From contig CAWJDY010000004.1 in assembly GCA_963841705.1 (NCBI GenBank), positions 1-64,000 on the forward strand: 64,000 bases of DNA. Reading direction: 5' to 3'. Position 1 is the stretch's first letter. Each line of letters starts with the position of its first letter. Position numbers and translations under genes: made by a program. The notes below the pieces were generated by a model. That model saw nothing but the letters and a program-made list of their open reading frames with translations. It ran no database searches and was not told where the DNA came from. The stretch is from VAZQ01 sp963841705 (lineage in GTDB: Bacteria > Pseudomonadota > Alphaproteobacteria > Rhizobiales > Xanthobacteraceae). Below are positions 34,407-43,228 of this stretch, in pieces.

Positions 34407-35414
34407 TTAGTCGAGCGCGATGTGAGCCTGCTTGATCACGGGCCGCCATTTTTCCATTTCGGCCGTAAGCAGAGCGGCCAGCTCTTCCGGCGTCGAGCCG
34501 ACGGCCACCATGCCGATGTTGTCGAAGTTTGCCTTGACCGCTGGATCGCGCAGGGCGGTGACCGTATCAATGTGGATTTTGTCGACGATCGCTGGTGATG
34601 TCCTCCCCGGAACGAAGAACGCGAACCATCCCGTCACGTCGAAACCGGGCACGCCCCCCTCCACAACGCTCGGAAGCTCCGGTGCCAATTGGCTGCGCTT
34701 GGCGGTAGTCACCGCAAGTCCGCGAACCTGGCCGCTCCTTATCTGCTCAAGCATCGCGCTGCCGCCTATCTGCAGGTCGACCCGCCCGGCGATCGTATCC
34801 GTGAGCGCGGGAGCATCACCCCGATATGGTACGTGCGTCATCTCGATGCCTGCGATTTGCTTGAACAGCTCGCCCGCCAGGTGCGGCACGGTCCCTACCC
34901 CGGGCGAGGCGAACGTGACTTTACCTTTCTTGTCTCTGGCGAATGCGATGAATTCCGCGACCGATCTCGCGGGCGATGAGTTGGGGGTCAGAAGCAAGAG
35001 AGGAAACGTGCACACCAGCGTGGCCGGCGCAAGATCGCTCAGCGCGTAAGGCAGCGAGCGATAGAGCAGGCGGCTGGTTGCAAGCGACGAGGTGCCGATG
35101 AAGATAGTGTAGCCATCTGGGTCGGAGCTGGCGACGGCCGCGGCGCCGATGTTGGTGCCCGCGCCCGGCTTGTTCTCAATCAGTACCTGCTGGCCCCAGA
35201 TCCGCGACAGCCGGTCGGCAGTGATGCGGGCGACCGTGTCGGTAGATCCGCCCGGGGCATACGGGACGACAATGCGCACGGGGCGGGCTGGCCAGCCCTG
35301 AGCCAGAGCTGGACAACTCACCGCGGGCGCAAATGCAAACGCCGCGGCGAGCGGACACGTTGCCGCGCCGCCAAGCGTGGCTATGAATTCTCGCCGGCCG
35401 ATATGGATTGCCAT
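34407..35414 (-). CDS. Bug-family (TctC-type) tricarboxylate substrate-binding protein, orphan
   Basis: A 335-residue protein from ATG 35414 with GGAGGG 5 nt upstream. Tat leader GRREFIATLGGAATCPLAAA, then WPARPVRIVVPYAPGGSTDT, LIENKPGAGTNIGAAAVASSD, THVPYRGDAPALTDTIAGRVDL, each a Bug-family landmark. It should bind a carboxylated compound in the periplasm for a tripartite (TctAB) transporter, but no tctA or tctB lies nearby. The family is often present in many orphan copies. Confidence 0.9.
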   Translation of the reverse strand: MAIHIGRREFIATLGGAATCPLAAAFAFAPAVSCPALAQGWPARPVRIVVPYAPGGSTDTVARITADRLSRIWGQQVLIENKPGAGTNIGAAAVASSDPDGYTIFIGTSSLATSRLLYRSLPYALSDLAPATLVCTFPLLLLTPNSSPARSVAEFIAFARDKKGKVTFASPGVGTVPHLAGELFKQIAGIEMTHVPYRGDAPALTDTIAGRVDLQIGGSAMLEQIRSGQVRGLAVTTAKRSQLAPELPSVVEGGVPGFDVTGWFAFFVPGRTSPAIVDKIHIDTVTALRDPAVKANFDNIGMVAVGSTPEELAALLTAEMEKWRPVIKQAHIALD

Positions 35415-35616
35415 GTGACCCTCCCGTGGGGTCATGCCCTTGCAACAGGGAACATTACCACGCTTTGATCGTGCGGTCTGCCGAGTTATTATTGGGAACC
35501 GATGCCGTTGATGTGGCTGTAATAAGCGACCGTGGCCCGCGCGGGTTAGATCGCTGTCGCAACCGAAAACAGCATCGCAGAGCCCGCGCCGTCAACGGAA
35601 CATCGAACCGATTGGG

Positions 35617-36594
35617 TCAGTTCGCAACGAGGCTCGGAAGCGTCTGCGTTAGAATCTCGTTGGCGTGTCGTGCGATTCGGGTCACAAGCTCGCCAGCGGA
35701 TGGGATATCGTGAATCAGCCCGGCATCCTGGCCCATCGATAGCGGCCCCTCATCGATATCACCGGCTTCGCGGGCGGCCCTAAGTTTAGCGATTGCCTCG
35801 ACCCGGTCTTGTCTTAAAGCCCATTCGCGGCCTGCCCAGCGTTCAATGAATTTGTTCCGACGGGATCGCGTCATGGCGCCGGGCCAGACCAAACCAGCGG
35901 CGATATCGGGAATCTCGGATAGTTGCGTGTCATGACCGTCGCTCTCTACAATCGCCTGCTTGAAGTTAGGATGCAGTGGCGATTCCACGCTTGCCAGGAA
36001 TCGCGTGCCAAGCAGAATTCCTTGTGCGCCGAGGGCCAGCGCCGCGACAAGACCCCGTCCGTCGGCGAAACCTCCTGCGGCGAGTACCGGAACTGGTCGG
36101 ACCGCGTCGACGATCATGGGAATAAGGGGCATGCTGCCCATCCAGCCCACGTGACCACCGCCCTCACTGCCCTGGGCGATGATGACATCTGCCCCAGCTT
36201 TCGCCGCGCGCAGCGCCTCCTTAACCGCTCCCGCCATATAGGTGACTTTACAGCCTGCCTCGTGGGCACGGTCGAAATACGCCTTGAGCTCTTGGTCGGT
36301 TCGAGCCCAGGCGAACTGCATGACGGCGGGGCGGAGATCGAGAGCTGCGGCGAAGCTGTCCTCGCGCGTGTCGAACAGAAGAAAATTTAGTCCGAATGGC
36401 TTGTTGGTTTCCTTGCGGGTTGCTGCCGTACGCTCGCGAACCTGTTCCGGCGTAAGATAATGACAACCCATTGCGCCAAGGCCGCCTGCTCGTGATACGG
36501 CGGCGGTCATCGCTGGCGAAGAAGCCGATCCCATACCGCCAAGCGCGATGGGATGTTGGATATCCAACAGATCACAGATTGGCGTTCGGATCAT
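35617..36594 (-). CDS. Nitronate monooxygenase (2-nitropropane dioxygenase family)
   Basis: A 325-residue FMN enzyme from ATG 36594: MIRTPICDLLDIQHPIALGGMGS, SRAGGLGAMGCHYLTPEQVR, NFLLFDTREDS, GADVIIAQGSEGGGHVG (flavin-binding and substrate region) and VPVLAAGGFADGRGLVAALALGAQG with GTRFLASVES. It oxidises nitronates or related acids. An upstream in-frame run of Ig-like residues is not part of it but the end of an older gene fragment (next entry). No operon partners are seen. Confidence 0.85.
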   Translation of the reverse strand: MIRTPICDLLDIQHPIALGGMGSASSPAMTAAVSRAGGLGAMGCHYLTPEQVRERTAATRKETNKPFGLNFLLFDTREDSFAAALDLRPAVMQFAWARTDQELKAYFDRAHEAGCKVTYMAGAVKEALRAAKAGADVIIAQGSEGGGHVGWMGSMPLIPMIVDAVRPVPVLAAGGFADGRGLVAALALGAQGILLGTRFLASVESPLHPNFKQAIVESDGHDTQLSEIPDIAAGLVWPGAMTRSRRNKFIERWAGREWALRQDRVEAIAKLRAAREAGDIDEGPLSMGQDAGLIHDIPSAGELVTRIARHANEILTQTLPSLVAN

Positions 36595-36729
36595 GACTCG
36601 GCTCCAAAGATATTCAAAATCGATCTGTTCGTGCAAGTGCTGAAGTAGTGCCGGGCGGCGGGGCTTGTGAAGCTTGGTCACGTATCGCTCGACGGCACCA
36701 AGGTCCGAGCCAATGCCAGTGTGCATAAG

Positions 36730-36903
36730 GCGACTTGCCGGATTGACGCTCAACGGGCTGGTGCCGACGTTGACAGTGTAGGAGCGGCTGCCGGTATTGC
36801 CGAGAGTATCGGTCGCCTGCAATGTGAAGCTCGATACCCCGCTGCTGGTCGGGGTGCCGCCGATGACGCCCAAACTGGCGTCGAGCGTAAGGCCGGTGGA
36901 CGC
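36730..36903 (-). pseudogene. Fragment of large He_PIG/Ig-repeat surface protein
   Basis: After a stop at about 36919 the frame reads STGLTLDASLGVIGGTPTSS, SSFTLQATDTLGNTGSRSYTV: one He_PIG (putative Ig) repeat of the kind stacked in autotransporters and adhesins. It fuses in frame with non-matching sequence before the nitronate monooxygenase. It abuts the minE 3' end, so an adhesin gene was largely deleted here. The rest of 36595-36926 holds nothing else. Confidence 0.5.
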
Positions 36904-36926
36904 TTATGAGTGACGATGTGCGGAAA

Positions 36927-37213
36927 TCATGCCGCGACGCCGTGCCCGGATGCTGCTCCGCTCACCTGGGCAGCGGAGTGGGGTATCGCGACTTCGATCT
37001 CGAGCGTGGAGAGCTTTGCGCCGCGATCCATGCGGACCACGACATTGTCCTGATCGACCGTGATGTGTTTGCCCAGCGCAGCAAGGATCTCTCCGCGCAG
37101 AATTCCGAGCAGGTCGGGATGCCCGTGCACCGTGCGCTCGTGGGACAGCAGGATCTGCAGCCGCTCCCGTGCGACCGGAGCCGAGCGCCGGCGCCGGAAA
37201 AGATTGAAAATGC

Positions 37214-37217
<4 letters not shown>
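36927..37217 (-). CDS. minE: Cell-division topological specificity factor MinE
   Basis: A 96-residue protein starting MSIFNLFRRRRSAPVARERLQ, the amphipathic MinD-interacting N-terminus, then ILLSHERTVHGHPDLLGILRGEIL and the HITVDQDNVVVRMDRG beta strand. MinE drives MinCD off midcell so that the septum forms in the middle. The start overlaps the minD stop by 4 nt. The tail after LEIEVAIP is variable. Third gene of minCDE. Confidence 0.95.
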
Positions 37218-38026
<809 letters not shown>

Positions 38027-38046
38027 CTTGCTTTCTCCCCGCCCCA

Positions 38047-38757
38047 TCAGTTCAGGGCTGCTATCGACAGGACGCGGTCTTCAAGCCAGCATTGCGTCGG
38101 CCGGCTACGAAGACTTGTGTCTATCTGCTCGGCCGTGCGGTAGTACCCGTCGATCGAGATGAGCTCAGCTTCGTTTTTGTTGCAAAAAATGCGTGCGCGC
38201 GTGTTCCCGGTCGAGCCCGCCATCGCGCGCCCCCGCAGCGCGCCATAGACATGGATCGAGCCGCCGGCAACGATCTCGGCGCCTGAGGAAACCGACCCGA
38301 GAACGGTCACATCCCCATTCGGAAACACGATCGACTGCCCCGAGCGGATCGGGCTCTCGATCAGGAGCGAAGACGGCTCCTGGCGTCGCGAGCCCCCAAT
38401 GGCGGCTGCGTCCGCTGCAAGCATCTCGCCGGTTGCGCTGGTGCGCCCGCCCTGCACCAGGGGCGGCAGCAAAGGATCGAGCTGATTCGTCTCTGCGCCC
38501 TCAAGCGCCATCACCCGAATGCCGCGCGCCGCCAGATGGGTGATCAGCTGCGAAATCTCGGAGACCTGGAGAGGAGAACCCGCGAGATCGAGGATAATCG
38601 GCCTGCCCCTGAAGTAATCGGGCGAGTTGCTGCTCCATTTATCCAATTGCGCGAGCCAGTGGCTGATCGGCAGCGCCGGAGCGAGAACGAACGCCATGAA
38701 AGAGCGCGCGCGTAATCGCATGCATTCCTGCGGTTTAGCGCCATTTGCGTTGGCCAC
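38047..38757 (-). CDS. minC: Septum-site determining inhibitor MinC
   Basis: A 236-residue protein from GTG 38757 with GAGGAG about 6 nt upstream. The C-terminal domain reads SGQSIVFPNGDVTVLGSVSSGAEIVAGGSIHVYGALRGRAMAG, the right-handed beta helix that binds FtsZ and MinD. The N-terminal part (PIILDLAGSPLQVSEISQLI) matches the MinC N domain. It blocks FtsZ rings away from midcell. First gene of the operon, with two possible CtrA sites upstream. Confidence 0.95.
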   Translation of the reverse strand: MANANGAKPQECMRLRARSFMAFVLAPALPISHWLAQLDKWSSNSPDYFRGRPIILDLAGSPLQVSEISQLITHLAARGIRVMALEGAETNQLDPLLPPLVQGGRTSATGEMLAADAAAIGGSRRQEPSSLLIESPIRSGQSIVFPNGDVTVLGSVSSGAEIVAGGSIHVYGALRGRAMAGSTGNTRARIFCNKNEAELISIDGYYRTAEQIDTSLRSRPTQCWLEDRVLSIAALN

Positions 38758-38793
38758 GACTGCTCCTCGGCAGAGTCGATTCCTGCGGTGGGG

Positions 38794-38835
38794 TTAACGC
38801 CGATTAAGCGTTAGGCAGGGTTAACGCACCGTTAA
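38794..38835. promoter_or_regulatory. Candidate CtrA-binding sites upstream of minCDE
   Basis: TTAA-CGCACCG-TTAA at 38821-38835 fits the alphaproteobacterial CtrA consensus TTAA-N7-TTAA exactly. TTAA-CGCCGA-TTAA at 38794-38807 has a 6-bp spacer. Both lie 37-78 bp before the minC start, as expected for cell-cycle control of division genes. Confidence 0.45.
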
Positions 38836-38915
38836 AGCGGCGACGTTTTCAACCCACGCGTGGCGTCGAAAGATCTGCGCGTAGGAAGTGCATGCCCGGT
38901 CGGGAGACGCGGGAG

Positions 38916-39371
38916 CTAAAGCTCCTTGGGCAGGTATCGGTCGAGCGAGCATTTGCCACCGCCGCCGATGAAAATGGCAACGGCGATGAGCATCATGAAA
39001 ATCGCATATTCCATGCCGCGCTGGGGCCAGCCCCATACCGGCGAGAGGATGAAGAACGAGATGACAAACATCTGGATCGCAATTGCGCCCGCCGCCAATC
39101 GCGTGAGCAGCCCGAGCACCAGAAGCAGGCCGCCAAAGAATTCCACGCACCCGATGAAATAGGCTCCCAACATCGGATTTCCGAAGAGCTTTGTTATGAG
39201 CGGATTGCGCGCCGTGCTCGCCACTCCCCCGAGAAAGAGCTTGTCAAACCCGTGCGGCATCAGGATCGCCCCGAGCGATATGCGCACGAGCGGGTAGACA
39301 TAGGGCGCCAGCACCCGATACAGCGGCGCGACGAATGGAAATACGAGACGCTTGGGTTCGATTTCTGCCAT
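38916..39371 (-). CDS. DoxX-family membrane protein
   Basis: A 151-residue protein with four membrane helices: VRISLGAILMPHGFDKLF, AYFIGCVEFFGGLLLVLGLLTRLAAGAIAIQMFVI and YAIFMMLIAVAIFIGGGG, ending SLDRYLPKEL. This is the usual DoxX pattern. DoxX proteins are linked to thiosulfate or redox chemistry, but this one has no such neighbour. Role unknown beyond membrane location. Confidence 0.85.
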   Translation of the reverse strand: MAEIEPKRLVFPFVAPLYRVLAPYVYPLVRISLGAILMPHGFDKLFLGGVASTARNPLITKLFGNPMLGAYFIGCVEFFGGLLLVLGLLTRLAAGAIAIQMFVISFFILSPVWGWPQRGMEYAIFMMLIAVAIFIGGGGKCSLDRYLPKEL

Positions 39372-39500
39372 TTCTACTCTCGTTCAGCTGTCATCAGTGA
39401 CCGTGGCTGGGATGAGAAAAAGAACATCCGAAACCATGGCGCATGCGAGGTCACATTGGTCGTCAGCACCCTACAGGTAATAAGCGGATTCGGATCCTTC

Positions 39501-39728
39501 TCAGGGGAGTGTCAAGGGCAGCTCGCGCTCGCGAACTGCCTCGGCCGCATATCTGAGCGCCTCGCCAATGTCGTCGCGTTCAAGGTCAGGGTATGCCCGG
39601 AGGATTTCCTCTGCTGCCATCCCATCGGCGACCATTGCTACGACAGTTGCGACACGGATACGCAGCCCGGGAATGCACGGTGTCCCGTTCATCTGTCCCG
39701 GATTCACCGTTATGCGCGTAAACTTCAT
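39501..39728 (-). CDS. DUF433 antitoxin, apparently without its toxin
   Basis: A 75-residue protein from ATG 39728: RITVNPGQMNGTPCIPGLRI, then VVAMVADGMAAEEILRAYPDLERDDIGEALRYA, a complete DUF433 winged-helix-like domain. DUF433 genes normally precede a DUF5615 toxin. The 125 bp downstream contain no such reading, so it may be solitary. Confidence 0.8.
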   Translation of the reverse strand: MKFTRITVNPGQMNGTPCIPGLRIRVATVVAMVADGMAAEEILRAYPDLERDDIGEALRYAAEAVRERELPLTLP

Positions 39729-39790
39729 CGTTCTGGTCAATGGCCAGAAGCCTCATTCCGCCTTGATGTTTGCCGCCTTTACAGCCGACA

Positions 39791-40069
39791 TCAATTCTGG
39801 CTTGCCGAGGAAGTCGGCGGAGGCGCTGGCGACACCACCATCTCCTTGCCGCATCGCACACAGCGCGCGCTTGTCCCTACGATCTCGCAGGCGGGGTCGC
39901 GCGACACGATGTCGCGTCGGCATTTCGGACAGGTATATCCAGCGACTGCCGGGGCGAAGTCATACTCTGGACCGACATAGGCACACATCATGTGATGAAG
40001 CACCGGAAAGATCTCTAGCCCTGCGGCGCCGCAAGCCGGGCACACCGATTGATCGCCTTCAATCTGCAT
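39791..40069 (-). CDS. Zinc-ribbon protein (three Cys pairs)
   Basis: A 92-residue protein with SVCPACGAAGLEIF, YTCPKCRRDIVSRD and ARCVRCGKEM: three CxxC pairs and an HH motif near FPVLHHMMC. It may bind one or two zinc ions. A relation to the TackOD1 domain is possible, but weakly supported. It lies just downstream of the HlyD and glycosyltransferase genes, with a gap of 36 bp, so it could be in that operon. Confidence 0.6.
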   Translation of the reverse strand: MQIEGDQSVCPACGAAGLEIFPVLHHMMCAYVGPEYDFAPAVAGYTCPKCRRDIVSRDPACEIVGTSARCVRCGKEMVVSPAPPPTSSASQN

Positions 40070-40105
40070 CGTGTGCCACTCCGCGCGACAACCGCGGCGT
40101 CATGT

Positions 40106-41149
40106 TCAATAAAGCCCGAAGAGACGGACCAGCACGTTGGCGACGCGGGCGGAAAGGGCGGTGTAGTGCATGCGAACGTCGACCGTCGAGTTCAGCGGCG
40201 GCGGTGAGGCGTCCGGATCGAAACGGATGCGCGCGATCTGGGTCGCAGGACGGTCACGCGCTAACAGCTGCTGCGTCCCGGCGTACACACCCGAAACCGG
40301 CAAGATTTGGATGATCTTTCCGGGAATCCGCCGGTTCCCGAACAGCACAGAAACTTCGTTCCCGACCTTGGGATCGATCAAGCGCTCATTGGGAATGTAC
40401 CAGTCCACAAAGATATCGGTCGGATCGAGGATCTCGGCGATCGGAGTGCCCGCCACCAGCGACTGACCGACATGCGCGAGACCTGTCGAAACTATTCCGT
40501 CGATCGGCGCAAAGACATGGCCCCGGCCGAAATGGCGCTCCACCTCATCGAGGCGACCTCGAAGCTGTTGGATAAATGCATCCAGGGAGGCGAGTTGAAT
40601 AGCGGACTCGGCGACTTCCGCCTCCTGGGAGACAACCGCTTTGCGGGCCGCGGCGCGCTCGCGCAAGACTTGCATGCGGAAGGTCACAGTGGCGTTCATA
40701 GCGTCGATGCGTTCCGCTGCTTCCTCGGTCACGCGCAAATATGAGTGCGCTGCTTCGAGAGACTCCTGCGCGACCCGAGCCTTGATGCGCAGTTCTGCCG
40801 TGCGACCGGCGATGTCCGCCAGCGCGCGCATATAGGTTGCGACGATGCTGTCCTGCTCCGGTGAAAGCACCTCTCCGATCTCTTCGCCGGCCTTGACCGT
40901 GGCGCCGGGCACCAGGTTCATGTGGCTAACCTGCACGGTATAAGGAAGCGAAACCACATATCGCGGGGACGAGACGGTGCCGGGACCGCCGAGATAGACG
41001 AAGGGCGCGCCGAAATAGATGACAAAGAAAGCGAGCACGCCGAACACGATCGTTGCATAGGCAATCCGCACGAATCGTCCCGCCGCGCGGCGGCGGCTCT
41101 CAACGGGATCGGGAACATTTGGATCGAGGCGGTTGATCGTGACATTCAT
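40106..41149 (-). CDS. HlyD-family periplasmic adaptor protein
   Basis: A 347-residue protein with one N-terminal membrane helix (YATIVFGVLAFFVIYFGAPF), a lipoyl half-motif (VVSLPYTVQVSHMNLVPGATVKAGEEIGEVL), a long coiled-coil hairpin (about residues 105-205), and the second lipoyl half (RGHVFAPIDGIVSTGLAHVGQS). Such adaptors link inner-membrane transporters to the cell surface. The start lies 13 bp after the glycosyltransferase stop, so the two are in an operon. In Alg44/PslD-like systems an adaptor helps polymer export (analogy only). Confidence 0.85.
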   Translation of the reverse strand: MNVTINRLDPNVPDPVESRRRAAGRFVRIAYATIVFGVLAFFVIYFGAPFVYLGGPGTVSSPRYVVSLPYTVQVSHMNLVPGATVKAGEEIGEVLSPEQDSIVATYMRALADIAGRTAELRIKARVAQESLEAAHSYLRVTEEAAERIDAMNATVTFRMQVLRERAAARKAVVSQEAEVAESAIQLASLDAFIQQLRGRLDEVERHFGRGHVFAPIDGIVSTGLAHVGQSLVAGTPIAEILDPTDIFVDWYIPNERLIDPKVGNEVSVLFGNRRIPGKIIQILPVSGVYAGTQQLLARDRPATQIARIRFDPDASPPPLNSTVDVRMHYTALSARVANVLVRLFGLY

Positions 41150-41161
41150 CAGGCTGGCTCC

Positions 41162-42412
41162 TCAAATCCGATCCCCCAAGAGGGCGCGACGAACGCGTGG
41201 TGGTACGAAGTCATCGTGCTGCGACGCGGCGAAGATGATTTCTGAGGAGTACGAAAAAAACCGGGCGCATTTCAGGTAGCCCCCCTGGTATAGGGGAAAG
41301 ATCAGCGATGCCCCGAGACCAAAGAGACCGACCGATCGATTGAACATGGCGAACGCGAGCGCCATGTTGAAAATCGAAATCCAGAGCAGCAGGAAATAGA
41401 TCGCGCCGAGAAACCGGGCGGCATCGGCGCCGAACAACAGCACAACGTAAACCAGATAGAACGGCAAGCTGAGCGTGGGAACAAGATCGAAGACGATGAA
41501 GTCCAGCCTCTGAAGCGTGTCCGGCAAGCGCTCGAGCCGATGGAAGAAGCTCAGGTCGCCATACATCATGAAACGGATTTGCAAAGAATCGCGATCCCAG
41601 CGCGCGCGCTGGCGCAAAAGGCTTATGCCGCTTGTCGGGCCGGCTGTTTCCGCCCAGGCATCCGGCACGAAACGGAGGAGGTAGCCGAGGCGACGCAGCC
41701 GCAAGCTATACTCCAGATCCTCTCCAGGACCGACGTCCAGGCCGCCTTGCCACAGGAATACATCGCGCCGATACATGGAACAGGCGCCGGATAGACAGGC
41801 GATAGCGTCCGCAACGTCCAGTATGGATCGCCCTGCACTGATCGACATCAGGTACTCGACGCCTTGAAGTCCGGTCCATAACAACTCACGCTCGTTGTTA
41901 ATCGCAATATTGCAACTCGCACCGCCGACGCGCGGGTCGCTAAATACGGCCGCGAGCCGCGCGACAGCAGTCGGCTGGAAAACCGTGTCCACATCCACGG
42001 TCAAAAGCAGATCGCCGCTGGCAAACCGGGCCGCCGCGTTTATTGCCGCGCTGCGGCCGCAGCGCGTCCCATGGCAGATGACCATGTCCACCAGTCCCAG
42101 CGCGCGAGCCCGCTCCGCGACGGCGCGCGTTTCGTCGGTCGAACCGTCATCCAGGACGATGATTTCGATCGGCCGCAAGGTTTGTCGGTGCAGCGACGCG
42201 ATCGAGGGGTCGAGTCCGGAGCCGCCGTTGAAAGTCGGTATGATCACGCTGACCAAAGCGTTACCTGCAGGCATTCTCTTGCTGGGTCTACGCACGCCGA
42301 ACAAAGCCAACGAAACCAGCGACAGCGTATACCGAGGAATGTCGAAGATGAGCATCGAGAAGGCGAGCCGGAACCAGTCGGTTCCGGCGAGCTGCTGCAC
42401 CATTTCGAACAT
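41162..42412 (-). CDS. Membrane family 2 glycosyltransferase (processive type)
   Basis: A 416-residue protein from ATG 42412 with GAGG upstream. VSVIIPTFNGG and IIVLDDGSTDET open the GT-A fold, LLTVDVDTVF gives the DxD, ACLSGACSMYRR the acceptor region, and LLRQRARWDRDS the RxxRW motif of processive synthases. One helix lies before and about four after the domain. It resembles NodC, hyaluronan and cellulose synthases and should make a polysaccharide across the inner membrane. It is coupled to the HlyD adaptor. The product cannot be told. Confidence 0.85.
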   Translation of the reverse strand: MFEMVQQLAGTDWFRLAFSMLIFDIPRYTLSLVSLALFGVRRPSKRMPAGNALVSVIIPTFNGGSGLDPSIASLHRQTLRPIEIIVLDDGSTDETRAVAERARALGLVDMVICHGTRCGRSAAINAAARFASGDLLLTVDVDTVFQPTAVARLAAVFSDPRVGGASCNIAINNERELLWTGLQGVEYLMSISAGRSILDVADAIACLSGACSMYRRDVFLWQGGLDVGPGEDLEYSLRLRRLGYLLRFVPDAWAETAGPTSGISLLRQRARWDRDSLQIRFMMYGDLSFFHRLERLPDTLQRLDFIVFDLVPTLSLPFYLVYVVLLFGADAARFLGAIYFLLLWISIFNMALAFAMFNRSVGLFGLGASLIFPLYQGGYLKCARFFSYSSEIIFAASQHDDFVPPRVRRALLGDRI

Positions 42413-42594
42413 GTTACCTACCTCGCAAGGCCCACAAGACGGTTCGCCGAATGTCAATGCAGTCGAGATCGCAAAGGAAGCGAGCGCCCTCTCCAAGCTC
42501 CATATCGTCACGACGCCCTGAGCCTTCCCGGCAATGACCTTCGGCGTGAACTCTTGTCGATCGACGAAGCTCTGTCCGGCGAGAGAGGTTCACC

Positions 42595-42800
42595 GGTGCT
42601 CTGGCATGGTGGCTGTGGGGTGCGGTGCATATCCTCTTCCTGGCAGCACGGCGCAATCAGTTCTCGGTCATTCTTGGCTGGCTTCGGTCATTCTTGGCTG
42701 GCTATAGTCATATTTCACCTTCGATGTCGGAGTCCGGCTGATCACGGGCGACGGTCCCTTCCGCGCCGGTGCGGCACTTGCTGCCGAGCAGTTCGAATGA
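42595..42800 (+). pseudogene. ndh: NADH dehydrogenase (type II, Ndh) C-terminal fragment
   Basis: WWLWGAVHILFLAARRNQFS and, in another frame, YFTFDVGVRLITGDG followed by AEQFE match the C-terminal membrane-anchoring region of type II NADH dehydrogenases (normally WGAVHI..RNR, YFTF..GARLIT). The two pieces are separated by a 20-bp tandem duplication (42664-42683 and 42684-42703). Removing one copy restores the frame except for a TAG where Trp is expected. No upstream domain is found. Confidence 0.6.
42664..42703. repeat. 20-bp perfect tandem duplication
   Basis: 42664-42683 is repeated exactly at 42684-42703, inside the ndh remnant. It is a local slippage product. Confidence 0.9.
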
Positions 42801-43228
42801 CCCACCACTGCATCTTGGTTATCGAGGATGCCCGCGATCTCCCGCAGCTCTGAGGCTCAACTCATACCCGCCGACCGTACTCGCCCCTGGCGGACGAAGC
42901 GCTTGTGCTACTTGCTGCAGTGCATGAGTCCGCAAGCGGCGCAAGGCGGCTGTTCGCTGCCGTGTACACAACTGAGTCGCAAACGGAGCAAAGCGGTCAT
43001 AGGGCTGGGCAAGTGTGGAGGAAGAACGGGCCTGGCAGCGCACGCTCTCGGTTTGGCGGTGGGATCATGTGGTGGTATCAACACGCTCGGCAGGCGAGCC
43101 ACTTGTGCTGATTTTGTCGGGGTTTCTGGAGCTGCCCTTCGTTTCCCGTAGGCGGCGCATGCAACTGCCGATGATGCTGCTACGACGACCACCCGAATCA
43201 AGTCCATAGCCAAGTTGGGGAGAGTTTC

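Larger units (their letters stand above)
42413..43228. other. Gene-poor stretch with degraded gene ends
   Basis: Holds the ndh fragment (separate entry). At 42797-42853 is a short MTHHCILVIEDARDLPQL reading that resembles a response-regulator start and then stops. Nothing can be supported from 42860 to 43228. Confidence 0.4.
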
